Assembly: GCF_013255915.1 (NCBI RefSeq)
Contig: NZ_CP053896.1
Span: 2,232,001-2,296,000 of the forward strand
DNA from: Providencia rettgeri
GTDB taxonomy: Bacteria > Pseudomonadota > Gammaproteobacteria > Enterobacterales > Enterobacteriaceae
Length of the DNA: 64,000 nucleotides
Direction of reading: 5' to 3'
Shown here: positions 21,920 to 29,312 of the stretch, one piece after another
How the letters are laid out: the number at the start of each line of letters is the position of its first letter
Numbering within the stretch: position 1 is the first letter of the stretch
Position numbers and translations under genes: made by a program
Notes under the pieces: model-generated
Seen by the model: the letters and a program-made list of their open reading frames with translations, nothing else
Told to the model about the DNA's origin: nothing
Database searches by the model: none

Positions 21920-22127
21920 TATTAATCTCCTTATCTATCGTCATAACATAGTGATTAACCTCAAGCATAAATAGCTTTTTAATTAGCATCTCCATTCGTG
22001 GGTAATAATATGTATTTACCATTGTTTCTTTTCCTGTATTTTTACCTTCTTTTATTGTTTTAATTTCATTGAGAATAAATTGATGCTTGTCAGATGTTAT
22101 TACATATTTACCTAATTTAATTTCCAT
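21912..22127 (-). CDS. DUF5405-like phage protein
   Basis: This 71-residue product starts at the ATG at 22127. MEIKLGKYVITSDKHQFILNEIKTIKEGKNTG followed by YYPRMEMLIKKL matches the short phage family DUF5405 as I remember it. Its function is unknown. A start at 22142 would add five residues. It overlaps both neighbours in the leftward operon. Confidence 0.65.
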   Translation of the reverse strand: MEIKLGKYVITSDKHQFILNEIKTIKEGKNTGKETMVNTYYYPRMEMLIKKLFMLEVNHYVMTIDKEINSG

Positions 22128-22422
22128 TGCTATTCTCCGCATCCTTCATTAATAAATAAGATTCCATACACGCGCGCAGTGGGTTTTTATTTTCAGCTAC
22201 ATTCCAGCCTGACCCGCATTGCCAGATATCATATGGGTGATTCATTGCTATCTTATTCTCAATAATAATCGGCATTGCATCAGATGGGTTATTGCAGGGG
22301 TCGAATTTACCTTTATCAGAAATAAATTTACTTGTTTCCTCAGTGAATCCATTTCCTTTGATGTAGTGGTATACAACTAACTTATTAATCTCGAAGTCAG
22401 AGAGTTTGGTGTATTCATTCAT
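22117..22422 (-). CDS. NinX-like (DUF2591) phage protein
   Basis: This 101-residue protein shows the DUF2591 pattern: an N-terminal INKLVVYHYIKG, a central NNPSDAMPIIIENKIAM, and a C-terminal WQCGSGW...NPLRACMESYLLM. NinX proteins are common in lambdoid early regions and their function is unknown. It overlaps its neighbours on both sides. Confidence 0.62.
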   Translation of the reverse strand: MNEYTKLSDFEINKLVVYHYIKGNGFTEETSKFISDKGKFDPCNNPSDAMPIIIENKIAMNHPYDIWQCGSGWNVAENKNPLRACMESYLLMKDAENSNGN

Positions 22423-22570
22423 TTATTAACTCCAAATTATAAACGCTACATACAATAACTAATCCGCTATCAAATATTATGCAGAGTCTTTTATGTTCAT
22501 GGTTGGAATCAGAAACTCGCCCATTTCCAAAATATAAATGAGAGACCTTATCGCCGACTTTAAATTTCAT
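22415..22570 (-). CDS. 51-residue KOW/Tudor-like small protein
   Basis: This short gene runs from the ATG at 22570 to the TGA at 22415. It begins MKFKVGDKVSHLYFGNGRVSD and continues LCIIFDSGLVIVCSVYNLEL. The VGDKV..L.FGNG.V...FDSG pattern looks like a small SH3/Tudor-type beta barrel. Its stop overlaps the next start (ATGAATGA) and its own start lies inside the end of the upstream gene, as in a compact phage operon. Its function is unknown. Confidence 0.55.
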   Translation of the reverse strand: MKFKVGDKVSHLYFGNGRVSDSNHEHKRLCIIFDSGLVIVCSVYNLELINE

Positions 22571-22763
22571 TACTTAATTTTACCTCTTCAATTAATGATT
22601 CAAGGATTGCAATAGCTACTTTTTTTTGCAATGAATACCCTTTCCCATCGAGATGGTCAAAGCCTTCCACAATGCAACTATCTGCCATCATATTTAAAGG
22701 TTTGTCAGACTGTTTTGATATTCTTACATTACCGAAATAAACAATATTTTTCTTACTTTTCAT
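22560..22763 (-). CDS. hypothetical phage protein (67 aa)
   Basis: From the ATG at 22763 (after GCGGAGAG) it encodes 67 residues: MKSKKNIVYFGNVRISKQ and later GYSLQKKVAIAILESLIEEVKL. I recognise no family. It overlaps the 44-residue reading frame upstream and the 51-residue gene downstream, which supports it as part of the operon. Confidence 0.5.
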   Translation of the reverse strand: MKSKKNIVYFGNVRISKQSDKPLNMMADSCIVEGFDHLDGKGYSLQKKVAIAILESLIEEVKLSNEI

Positions 22764-22887
22764 TCCATATCTCTCCGCACTTAATCTCAACATCCCGCAC
22801 CATCATTATCTGCATAGCACGGCTCTCGCATTCTTGCTGTGTGTATATTTGCTCAGATACAGGCACAGCAGAACCCTGTATTAGCAT
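22753..22887 (-). CDS. possible 44-residue exported small protein
   Basis: The frame from the ATG at 22887 reads MLIQGSAVPVSEQ, then IYTQQECESRAMQIMMVRDVEIKCGEIW. Upstream codons in the same frame add more hydrophobic residues (IGYVLL) but offer no standard start. A hydrophobic N-terminus and two Cys suggest a small secreted or periplasmic phage protein. The start is uncertain. It fills the only gap in the leftward operon. Confidence 0.4.
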   Translation of the reverse strand: MLIQGSAVPVSEQIYTQQECESRAMQIMMVRDVEIKCGEIWNEK

Positions 22888-22919
22888 GAGTAATACATAT
22901 CCGATTTTTGCATGGTTGT

Positions 22920-23180
22920 TTAATATTGGATGTATACGGGGATATTTCGTTTATCGTCTGATTCTTCATGCACAGTAGAACTACCGCAATCATGAATATT
23001 TTCAATGCCAGTTACTGACATGTAGCCAATTGGTTTATTTACATTCAAACCTTTAAAATGATAAATAAGTAATTTAGCTTCCCATTTCATTAATTCAATA
23101 TTGACTTTAGACGAATCGCTATTATTTACTGCCATCTCAATTTCAGCGGCTATCTCTAATAAATCATCGTTAACTATCAT
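22920..23180 (-). CDS. hypothetical phage protein (86 aa)
   Basis: This mostly helical acidic protein has DLLEIAAEIEMAVNN and ELMKWEAKLLIYHF, and its C-terminal part KPIGYMSVTGIENI ... NIPVYIQY resembles the tail of several phage early proteins. No function is known. Its start overlaps the preceding gene by 11 bp. Confidence 0.55.
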   Translation of the reverse strand: MIVNDDLLEIAAEIEMAVNNSDSSKVNIELMKWEAKLLIYHFKGLNVNKPIGYMSVTGIENIHDCGSSTVHEESDDKRNIPVYIQY

Positions 23181-23460
23181 TTTTTATTTTTACTCCGTTG
23201 CTAATTAACTCATCATAAGTTCTTCCCATTGCCGTATTGTAACCATCGTGATAATTAGGGCATCCTGAATCAGAGTCACTTGCATCTGGTAATTCAACCT
23301 CCAAACTCTCGCGTGATGCTTGCCAACTAATCCACATTAAATCAACGTTACAGTCAGCGTAATTTAATCCGTTATTTGCGCGTTTAAGTTTTGATTCAAA
23401 TTCTGACGGGTCACTAAGTTTCTTTATTGTCTCTTCAAACTGCTGCCTTGATTTATCCAT
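23170..23460 (-). CDS. hypothetical phage early protein (96 aa)
   Basis: The pattern MDKSRQQFEE ... LMWISWQASRESLEVELPD ... YHDGYNTAMGRTYDELISNGVKI recurs in many enterobacterial prophage early regions. The W.SWQASR.S..VELP core is diagnostic in my memory. Its function is unknown. The ATG at 23460 overlaps the upstream stop. A GTG one codon earlier is possible. Confidence 0.6.
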   Translation of the reverse strand: MDKSRQQFEETIKKLSDPSEFESKLKRANNGLNYADCNVDLMWISWQASRESLEVELPDASDSDSGCPNYHDGYNTAMGRTYDELISNGVKIKNDS

Positions 23461-23762
23461 CACTCCACCTTTCTATATCCAGCTTGATGAAGCAGGCTGG
23501 CAATATCTGCACTGTCAGTTTTGACCGAATAACCTTCAATTAATCGAACAATTTCTTTGATTTCCTTTTCAGCTATTTCCTTGCGCTTTTCATCGGCTAA
23601 TTGCTTTGCTAAATCCGAGCAGTCAAAGCAAATATTTGCCGCTTGGCCTTGGATTAAATTATCTTTTCCGACATTCCCACCGCAAAGGTTGCAAACATTT
23701 TTAGGGTCTGGCTCTGGTGCGATAAATTTCATAATTTGTCCTTGGTACATAAAATCATTCAT
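23460..23762 (-). CDS. small zinc-finger phage protein (100 aa)
   Basis: Two CxxC pairs (CNLCGG and CFDCSD, about 16 residues apart) predict a structural zinc site near the N-terminus. A Lys/Glu-rich helix follows, then a C-terminal segment ending in LLHQAGYRKVE. I chose the ATG at 23762, preceded by AGAGGA. Other in-frame Met codons lie at 23768 and 23786. Its role is unknown, and nucleic-acid or protein binding is possible. Confidence 0.58.
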   Translation of the reverse strand: MNDFMYQGQIMKFIAPEPDPKNVCNLCGGNVGKDNLIQGQAANICFDCSDLAKQLADEKRKEIAEKEIKEIVRLIEGYSVKTDSADIASLLHQAGYRKVE

Positions 23763-23764
23763 AT

Positions 23765-23938
23765 TCATTCCTCTGGCTGTACCCAATAATCAATAAGCGA
23801 CTCTATTGCATCGCTAATAATTACACCTTGCTCAGATTCAGTTAATTGGTTCCATTCAGCCTCGGTCATTCCTAAACCAGTTTCAGAATCAGAGCCAACC
23901 TTATTTGTCCTTGCAACTAAAACCATCTGCTTACTCAT
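23765..23938 (-). CDS. hypothetical phage protein (57 aa)
   Basis: This short gene runs from the ATG at 23938 (AGAGGAATGAAT just upstream) to the TGA at 23765. It begins MSKQMVLVARTNKVG and continues MTEAEWNQLTESEQGVIISDAIESLIDYW, an acidic helical protein. Its stop overlaps the start region of the zinc-finger gene. The family is not known to me. Confidence 0.52.
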   Translation of the reverse strand: MSKQMVLVARTNKVGSDSETGLGMTEAEWNQLTESEQGVIISDAIESLIDYWVQPEE

Positions 23939-23988
23939 ATTCATTCCTCTTCATTGCATCCATTTAATCGCTAGGATTAAAACTTTTC

Positions 23989-24255
23989 ATGGCAAACGCT
24001 TATTTACCTTCTACACTTAACCCCGAAAGAGTAGTAACAAGCTGTGCAAATTTCGCCGACCTCCCTGTGTCGGCATTTTTTTTATCTAGCTTCCTTGCTA
24101 AATTCCATGCCTTAACTATTCTTAAACTGCATACACAGATAAATTATAAGCTTCATTCCTGCACGTCCCCTTGCCGTCCTCTCTGTGGCGGCTTTTTTAT
24201 TCATTACATCCCTGTGAGCTGTCGTCATCAATCAGTTCAGCCTTTAGCTTCATGA
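23989..24255 (+). CDS. Ash/Icd-like reading frame over tandem hairpins
   Basis: This 88-codon frame runs against the surrounding leftward genes. Its product has two similar stretches, CANFADLPVSAFFLSSF and SPCRPLCGGFFIHYIPVS, the kind of PLC-x-FFI pattern seen in P4 Ash-family phage proteins. Both stretches are produced by hairpins at about 24055 and 24172. The locus may work as RNA rather than protein, as in P4-type immunity. It overlaps the 3' end of the gene at 24197-24460. Coding status is doubtful. Confidence 0.35.
   Translation: MANAYLPSTLNPERVVTSCANFADLPVSAFFLSSFLAKFHALTILKLHTQINYKLHSCTSPCRPLCGGFFIHYIPVSCRHQSVQPLAS
24056..24083 (+). ncRNA. hairpin with T-run, candidate regulatory RNA end (1)
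   Basis: GCCGACCTCCCTGTGTCGGC forms a short stem (GCCGAC/GTCGGC) with loop CTCCCTGT and is followed by ATTTTTTTT. It reads rightwards, opposite to the flanking genes. A near copy lies about 116 bp further on. Confidence 0.5.
24172..24202 (+). ncRNA. hairpin with T-run, candidate regulatory RNA end (2)
   Basis: GCCGTCCTCTCTGTGGCGGC shares the GCCG/CGGC stem and the CCTC-CTGTG loop with the hairpin at 24056 and is followed by TTTTTTATT. Two related terminator-like hairpins in tandem recall P4-type RNA immunity loci. That comparison is inference. Confidence 0.48.
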
Positions 24256-24460
24256 TCTTTCCATCTTCTCTATGCCAATTTATTTCCCCGCCTTCAGCAA
24301 TTACTAATTGCCAGACCATTTGTGCAGCTTCATTTGTCACATCTCTTTCATCGTTGCCAACTCTGACCAAGAGACCATCTCTGACGGCTTTCATTTTTGC
24401 TAAGCTGATTTTTTTAGTTAAAGGTGAGAAACCTAGTCTTAATCTAGCGGTATTCGCCAT
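24197..24460 (-). CDS. hypothetical phage protein (DUF7446-like)
   Basis: This 87-residue protein begins MANTARLRLGFSPLTKKISLAKM and then has NDERDVTNEAAQMVWQLVIAEGGEINW. The GFSPLT-K-I....DVT pattern resembles a short family of phage proteins that I recall as DUF7446. Its function is unknown. It is read leftwards with the early operon. Confidence 0.5.
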   Translation of the reverse strand: MANTARLRLGFSPLTKKISLAKMKAVRDGLLVRVGNDERDVTNEAAQMVWQLVIAEGGEINWHREDGKIMKLKAELIDDDSSQGCNE

Positions 24461-24569
24461 TTTTTAATCCTCTGTTGTTTAGTCGCTGGAGATATCTATC
24501 TCCTGTTTGCATCCTTGCAAATATATCCTTTGGTTAAATCACATAAATAGCGTGGCGTGGGTAGGGTGG

Positions 24570-24872
24570 TCATTGCTTAGCCTTTTTAGCCCCAGGTGCT
24601 TTTCTGGCTTGTTTTATGTTTTCTTCATCTTCTTTGTACATGGTTGGATTGGTGATACAGCTATCTAAATAAGCATTCAATTCATCCAGCAAATAAACGT
24701 GCTTGCGAGGGGCTAGATAGATTTTTCTTAGAACACCTTCTTTATCACGGCTATCTAATGCCGTTCTACCTAAACCAGTTACTTTTTTAACTAAGTCAGA
24801 AGAAATAACTTTGCCAAAGGTACCGATTTCTTCTATACCAATAATTTCTAATTTTAATGATTCTAAATTCAT
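24570..24872 (-). CDS. hypothetical phage protein, possible small DNA-binding regulator
   Basis: This 100-residue protein has SSDLVKKVTGLGRTALDSRDKEGVLRKIYLAPRKHVYLLDELNAYLDSC, which reads like an AlpA/MerR-type winged helix, and a Lys/Ala-rich tail. It lies 39 bp after the recT stop in the same direction. A regulatory or recombination-accessory role is possible. I do not recognise the family. Confidence 0.5.
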   Translation of the reverse strand: MNLESLKLEIIGIEEIGTFGKVISSDLVKKVTGLGRTALDSRDKEGVLRKIYLAPRKHVYLLDELNAYLDSCITNPTMYKEDEENIKQARKAPGAKKAKQ

Positions 24873-24911
24873 AATTTCCCCTAAGGTGGGGCGAACCCCA
24901 CCACAAGTTTA

Positions 24912-25973
24912 TTACTGGTATTCGTCTTTCATATCGTTCAGCGTCAGGCTGAATGAATCGAACAGTTCATCACCAAGCTTGCGTTTGTTGGCAGTAAGGA
25001 ATTGAACAACCTTTTCGAATGCTGCTTTAGCTTCTGGTGAGCCACCAGCAGGCAGGCTGTTAATTTGTGCTTCAAGGTTGTTATTTGCATCGATGCGGTG
25101 ATAAGCCTGAACCGCTTTGTTTTTCAACTCGGTGAAAAGTGCTGTACCAAGTGATGATTTGAGCTCATCAATTTGTAATCGAATTTCTTTAACTTCATCC
25201 AGTGTTGAAGCATCAGTAATTGATTGGCGCAGTAATTCAGGGTTAAAACCATCATCAACAATTTCACCTGTGATTACATCGTTGTCGCCGCTGGTGGTTT
25301 CTTGATGCTGCTCAGGCTCATTTTGCTGAGTAATTTCATTAAGACTTACACGCTCTTTTGGTGGCGTAACATCTTTGATAGTACGCTCTTCAAGTTCATC
25401 TGGCGTATAAACCCCCATGATCACCTCAGGGCAATAGAGGCGAGACCAGTATTTAACAGCCAAGTAAGCAATTTGTTGCTTAGGCATGGTTTTCCATAGT
25501 GGGGAGTTGCGTGTTTGCACATCGGCTAAGTAAACCGGTTCACCGTATGTAATTTCTGTTTCACCTCTGAGAACTGCACCAACACGAATATATAAACCTG
25601 ATTCGTCACGATTTTCTTTTTTTCCTACAATTTTTTCCCAGTCACCGCCGTATTCGTAATGGAAACGACCTGTAACAACGTTTGAGCTGGTGATAACCGC
25701 ATTGACAAGCTGAGCTTCATAACCTAGCGTACCGTTAATTAAATGCGTTTTTTGGCCTACTACAAATGGGTCCATTCCCCAGCGAGACGCTTGCATTGTG
25801 ATAGCCAAGCAATCGGCTGGTTTTCCCTGTAAATGTTTAGGCACCGTCGCGGTGCCAGATGCCATTAAATCTGCAACACGGATAACACAATTCATTGCTT
25901 CCGTATTAAATAGGAGTGACATGTTATTCATGACACTGGTTTGCGGTTGATTGCTTAAAGCGACTTCTGACAT
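24912..25973 (-). CDS. recT: RecT-family single-strand annealing protein
   Basis: RecT proteins coat single-stranded DNA and pair it with complementary strands in phage recombination. This one has 353 residues. The N-terminal two thirds carry the family pattern VPKHLQGKPADCLAITMQASRWGMDPF and YSRLYCPEVIMGVYTPDELEE-type core (here KYWSRLYCPEVIMGVYTPDE). A less conserved C-terminal tail follows. The ATG at 25973 is preceded by GAGGT. It lies directly after recE, so the pair forms a RecE/RecT module like that of Rac. Confidence 0.9.
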   Translation of the reverse strand: MSEVALSNQPQTSVMNNMSLLFNTEAMNCVIRVADLMASGTATVPKHLQGKPADCLAITMQASRWGMDPFVVGQKTHLINGTLGYEAQLVNAVITSSNVVTGRFHYEYGGDWEKIVGKKENRDESGLYIRVGAVLRGETEITYGEPVYLADVQTRNSPLWKTMPKQQIAYLAVKYWSRLYCPEVIMGVYTPDELEERTIKDVTPPKERVSLNEITQQNEPEQHQETTSGDNDVITGEIVDDGFNPELLRQSITDASTLDEVKEIRLQIDELKSSLGTALFTELKNKAVQAYHRIDANNNLEAQINSLPAGGSPEAKAAFEKVVQFLTANKRKLGDELFDSFSLTLNDMKDEYQ

Positions 25974-26028
25974 GATGATTACCTCTAAATTGATAAGCGC
26001 CATGCAGTAAGCAGGGCGCTAGAATTGA

Positions 26029-27753
26029 TTAAGCTTCTAATTGAAGTTCTTCTAACTTGCGTGTTTCAAAGTCAGTAAGATTAATAGTGAGCGTTTCGGT
26101 TACTGGTGCAGGCCATACGCCAATATTCATTGAGTTATTGATATCGCGCAGCGTCTTTTTGTACTCCAAACGGCCTAACTCTAATAACTCTGGTGAGGCT
26201 TCGACGATTGCAACCCAGTGGTAATGAGGGTCGGAGTTAACAAATATCCAATAAAACTGGTCAAGTTGTGCGATATCGGAATACATACCTGCACTGATGT
26301 GATAATCGCGATTAAGTATTTCTCTACGGATCATCGATGTAATTGCATCTTGCTTAAATCGACCAAGAGAGACGGATTTCAGGTCAAAGCCAATTCGATG
26401 GTTATCATTCAGTTGAATTTCAATATCTGGCCTAACTCTTGTTTCAAGACCTGTATCATCATCAACACCGTAATAACTGACTTCTGACACTCGGTTTGGA
26501 TGATTGATTAACGCGCTAGCTTCTGGATGATTCATGACCGCATCGCGCATGTCTTTAGCGGTTTGAAAATCAATTGTTTCAACTTGAATTTTTGTTTCGT
26601 CACCTCGCCATGCGCTAATTAAATCATCTTCAAATACTGCATCTGGTTTAATAGCTTTAATTGATGCTGCAATTTCTTCTTTCTTGCCTGATTTTTTAAG
26701 AGGTTCAGGTTTGCTAATTTCCTCGGCCCATAAATCAGGGTTGATTGCGTAAACTTGATTGAGTAAAAAATCACGACTTCCAGAAGTTTTTAATGGCTCT
26801 GGTAGTGTTGCGTTAAACTCTTTAATACACGCTTTCATTGCGGCGGCGGTGTGTTTATCTGATTCAGGTATTTTTCTAAATTCATCAGGTAAATCAGCAT
26901 ATAGCCCGCCAATTTCTTCTACTGAACCAGATAACGGTAATGGTGCTGGTAGTGTTGCGTTATGAGCTTCAATTATTGCTTTTAGCTCGTCAATGCTGCG
27001 TGGCTGAGGTAAACCAGCATTATATTCATCAATCCATTTCGTCATGGAGTCAGTGTTTGTAAATGCTCCCTCTGGAATTTCAGGACGAACACTGAATTCA
27101 GTGCCGAACTTTTCAGGCTCCATCGTCAATGTATGAAACGCGCTACCTAAATCAAAACAGCGTTTATTTTCACGAAGAATGATTTTGCTTACATGTCTGA
27201 GGTTGTAATACATCAGGCTTATACGAGCATCTTTCAGCATTGAACTACTGATACCGTTTGAGCTGTGATAAACATCATTAGGGATATCAGGGTAACGACC
27301 CGGTTCAAAGTAAGGTGGTTCATTTACGGGGCATTCTTGCATAACTTCTGGCTCGACATTACCAGTTTGTTTATCTTCACTGGCGTGAGTAATCACATCA
27401 GGTTTAGTAGGTTCGATTACTTCCTCTTTATCAGGCGAAACCAAAGACTGGAAATATTTCTTGCGGTCAATGTTAGAACGGAATTTGTCAGGGTTCTTAA
27501 TGACATGAATATAAGCATTGATAATGTCGTTATCATGTAGAAACATCAGCTTTGGCGTTGATGTAGTGGTAATGCTTAACTCAAAAGCTACCTTTTCGAA
27601 CGGTTCAAATTCTTCGCTGGTGGCGGTTTTGTTCAAGTGATTAGTTAGCTTATCAATATTTTCAGGCGTGTTAATGTCATTAGCCATTAAGATTGCGCTA
27701 ACAATATTGCTTAACTTGCGTTGTTCAAATTGCTCTTGTTCTTGATTGCTCAT
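26029..27753 (-). CDS. recE: RecE-like exonuclease VIII (PD-(D/E)XK)
   Basis: It resects double-stranded ends 5' to 3' to make the single strands RecT anneals. It has 574 residues. The N-terminal ~150 form a variable region, and a nuclease domain follows from EPGRYPDIPNDVYHSSNGISSSMLKDA. Catalytic motif candidates are RPDIEIQL and IGFDLKSVS (D...DxK). An internal insertion (about residues 240-370) contains repeated SxxELKAxIxxxNATLPxPL segments. AAGGA precedes the ATG at 27753. The start overlaps a 54-residue gene upstream. Confidence 0.87.
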   Translation of the reverse strand: MSNQEQEQFEQRKLSNIVSAILMANDINTPENIDKLTNHLNKTATSEEFEPFEKVAFELSITTTSTPKLMFLHDNDIINAYIHVIKNPDKFRSNIDRKKYFQSLVSPDKEEVIEPTKPDVITHASEDKQTGNVEPEVMQECPVNEPPYFEPGRYPDIPNDVYHSSNGISSSMLKDARISLMYYNLRHVSKIILRENKRCFDLGSAFHTLTMEPEKFGTEFSVRPEIPEGAFTNTDSMTKWIDEYNAGLPQPRSIDELKAIIEAHNATLPAPLPLSGSVEEIGGLYADLPDEFRKIPESDKHTAAAMKACIKEFNATLPEPLKTSGSRDFLLNQVYAINPDLWAEEISKPEPLKKSGKKEEIAASIKAIKPDAVFEDDLISAWRGDETKIQVETIDFQTAKDMRDAVMNHPEASALINHPNRVSEVSYYGVDDDTGLETRVRPDIEIQLNDNHRIGFDLKSVSLGRFKQDAITSMIRREILNRDYHISAGMYSDIAQLDQFYWIFVNSDPHYHWVAIVEASPELLELGRLEYKKTLRDINNSMNIGVWPAPVTETLTINLTDFETRKLEELQLEA

Positions 27754-27889
27754 TAGATAATTCCTTGTCGGTTTGAATTGCTATCCAAGTGACGAAAGCC
27801 CACTCGATACCATCTTTAAAGTTTATGAACTCTTGTCTTTTTCCACGTACGATAAATACATGAAAACCATTTTCGATAAAAAACATCAT
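27725..27889 (-). CDS. 54-residue phage early protein
   Basis: It runs from the ATG at 27889 (AGGTGA six bases upstream) to a TGA at 27725 inside the recE start. It begins MMFFIENGFHVFIVRGKRQEF and has KDGIEWAFVTWIAIQTDKELSN, an amphipathic protein. It is the first gene of the leftward recE-recT operon, a position often held by Kil/Gam-like host-takeover proteins. No family is recognised. Confidence 0.55.
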   Translation of the reverse strand: MMFFIENGFHVFIVRGKRQEFINFKDGIEWAFVTWIAIQTDKELSNEQSRTRAI

Positions 27890-27904
27890 TTCAATCACCT
27901 TTTA

Positions 27905-27921
27905 ATAAACAAATTGTTTAT
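27905..27921. promoter_or_regulatory. 17-bp perfect palindrome, copy 1
   Basis: ATAAACAAATTGTTTAT is a perfect 8+1+8 inverted repeat just upstream of the 54-residue early gene. An identical copy lies inside the promoter at 31107-31134. It is probably a regulator binding site. Confidence 0.6.
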
Positions 27922-28073
27922 GTTTGTGGCGTGAAAAAAATCCAGCTAAAACAGCTAGATTGATTAATATTGTCACTGTCCAAATCTTGCATTCCGAATC
28001 TACGGGTTAGCTAAGACATTCTGCGGCTCACAGAATTTAGGAGTGTGATAGCCATTCTGTATTGTTAAAGAGC

Positions 28074-28092
28074 GTTAACCTTGTGGGTTAAC
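28074..28092. promoter_or_regulatory. operator dyad A (RTTAACC-N5-GGTTAAY)
   Basis: GTTAACCTTGTGGGTTAAC has perfect 7-bp arms. It sits 10 bp downstream of the -10 box of the leftward promoter, over the likely start of transcription. It is one of five related dyads in the prophage. Confidence 0.65.
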
Positions 28093-28101
28093 ATGAGATA
28101 A

Positions 28102-28129
28102 AGAATAAACCATAAACGACAGTTGTCAA
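28102..28129 (-). promoter_or_regulatory. leftward early promoter (pL-like)
   Basis: Read leftwards, TTGACA (28129-28124), 16 bp and TATTCT (28107-28102) form a good sigma-70 promoter for the recE-recT-xis operon. A 15-bp perfect palindrome, ACAGTTGTCAACTGT (28119-28133), covers the -35 box, and dyad A covers the start site. The 210 bp between this promoter and the first gene hold no other gene I can see. Confidence 0.65.
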
Positions 28130-28176
28130 CTGTTAAAAACAAATAAATAACCACTTCGTTTATCTTTCGTGCGAAT

Positions 28177-28200
28177 AAAAAAGCCAGCTCGAGGCTGGCT
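28177..28200 (-). terminator. repressor gene terminator
   Basis: Read leftwards, AGCCAGC-CTCGA-GCTGGCT is followed by TTTTTTA. It lies 20 bp after the repressor stop and insulates it from the leftward promoter. Confidence 0.85.
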
Positions 28201-28219
28201 GTAAATGTAATGCTTTGTT

Positions 28220-28819
28220 TTACTTTTCGTTTTTACTAATTATGAACTCTATAAAGTCTTGTATCTTTTCTTTTTCGTTATCGGGCAATGCCGCAAATTT
28301 TTTATGATCGTAGTGAAGAACATCTGAATCATCTTTAGACATAAGTAATTCGTATGGCTTACGGCCTAAGGCTTCCGCAATTGCAGCAACGCTATCAACT
28401 GTAGCGCTGGACTCATTTTTGATAATGCGGTTTACAGTGGCTTGGCCTAAACCGGATTTAACTGATAACTGGGCCTGTGATTTAAAGCCATCGATTAGCA
28501 TGAATGTTGTTATGTTATCACCAAGTATGCGCCCAATGTCGGTAGGCTGGCGTGCTAATTCATCCGCAATTTGTTCAGCAGGCACATTCAAGTGATCCTT
28601 GTCCATGTAATACTTAGGTAGCTTGGTAAGGTGCTCAATCTTTCTAGCAATAGGATCGCTAAGTGAACGGTGGCTTTTCATGTCTGAGGACATTAAATAA
28701 CGAGAAATAACATTAGGAGCACAACCAAGCGCTGCCGCTAGGCTCTTCTGTTTCCCTTCGTAATGCTTTTCTATCACAAAGACAAGATTGTCTCTTCTGA
28801 TATCCTGAATGCTTTTCAC
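28220..28819 (-). CDS. prophage repressor with two HTH domains, no peptidase domain
   Basis: This 199-residue protein lies divergent to a Cro-like gene, which marks it as the lysogeny repressor. An N-terminal HTH (KSLAAALGCAPNVISRYL) and a second XRE-type HTH (SQAQLSVKSGLGQATVNRIIKNESSATVDSVAAIAEALG) are visible. A short C-terminal helix follows (NEKEKIQDFIEFIIS). There is no Ser/Lys S24 self-cleavage domain, so induction should not depend on RecA-driven autoproteolysis. It may instead need an antirepressor. It has its own terminator. Confidence 0.82.
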   Translation of the reverse strand: MKSIQDIRRDNLVFVIEKHYEGKQKSLAAALGCAPNVISRYLMSSDMKSHRSLSDPIARKIEHLTKLPKYYMDKDHLNVPAEQIADELARQPTDIGRILGDNITTFMLIDGFKSQAQLSVKSGLGQATVNRIIKNESSATVDSVAAIAEALGRKPYELLMSKDDSDVLHYDHKKFAALPDNEKEKIQDFIEFIISKNEK

Positions 28820-28853
28820 TGTATTTTTCCCTTGCGTTTATTTTGTTCGATAT

Positions 28854-28947
28854 TGTTTATTCTGTTTATCTATTAAATATCAAATTAACCTTTGAGGTAA
28901 ATTCCCAATTTGTTTATCATTATTTCAAATCTTGATTGATGTTTATC
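28854..28947. promoter_or_regulatory. cI-cro operator region with repeated half-sites and dyad E
   Basis: TGTTTAT(C/T) occurs four times in the same orientation (28854, 28863, 28911, 28940). ATTAACCTTTGAGGTAAAT at 28884-28902 matches the five-site dyad family with one arm mismatch. The region separates the divergent repressor and Cro-like genes, the expected place for operators of both regulators. Confidence 0.6.
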
Positions 28948-28963
28948 TTTTTAGGTGGTTAAT

Positions 28964-29185
28964 ATGGCATTTACAGACTTCAAAACATTCTGGAATGGTC
29001 TATCTAAACGTGAACGACAGCAATTTGCAGACAGCGCAAACCTGACCGTTCAGTATATTTCTATTCATCTACGCTATTGCAGTCGTAGCGTGTCATTACA
29101 GACGGCTAAGCGGTTACAGAAAGCTCTTAACTCATTCGGTATAGAGCTAACGTTAGACCAAATAGCAGACAAATTTATGAAGTAA
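28964..29185 (+). CDS. Cro/CII-like small HTH regulator
   Basis: This 73-residue protein reads MAFTDFKTFWNGLSKRERQQFADSANLTVQYISIHLRYCSRSVSLQTAKRLQKAL, a YdaS/Cro-type HTH with recognition helix near LTVQYISIHL. It is the first rightward gene opposite the repressor and followed by a terminator, as for Cro. The ATG at 28964 follows AGGTGG, and a GTG three codons earlier is less likely. Its binding sites may be the TGTTTATC half-sites upstream. Confidence 0.75.
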   Translation: MAFTDFKTFWNGLSKRERQQFADSANLTVQYISIHLRYCSRSVSLQTAKRLQKALNSFGIELTLDQIADKFMK

Positions 29186-29193
29186 ATCACACT

Positions 29194-29217
29194 AGGCCGC
29201 GAAAGCGGTCTTTTTTT
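29194..29217 (+). terminator. terminator after the Cro-like gene
   Basis: CCGC-GAAA-GCGG with outer G-C pairs and a run of seven T. It resembles tR1 in position. Genes downstream need read-through, antitermination or their own promoter. No Q/N-like gene is recognisable. Confidence 0.85.
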
Positions 29218-29312
29218 GATTGGATGGATAAACAATAGATCTTTTATGGTTGATTTATTTTTTATTGCTGTGTAATCTCATACCAAGTCACACAACATAA
29301 TGAGGTCAAAAC

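Noticed and set aside
22631-22978. Forward 115-codon frame over the small leftward genes
   Set aside because: It runs against overlapping leftward genes with good starts and lacks a ribosome-binding site and family features.
24171-24467. Second forward frame overlapping the Ash-like hairpins
   Set aside because: It is antisense to the gene at 24197-24460 and reads through a terminator hairpin in another frame; no supporting motif.
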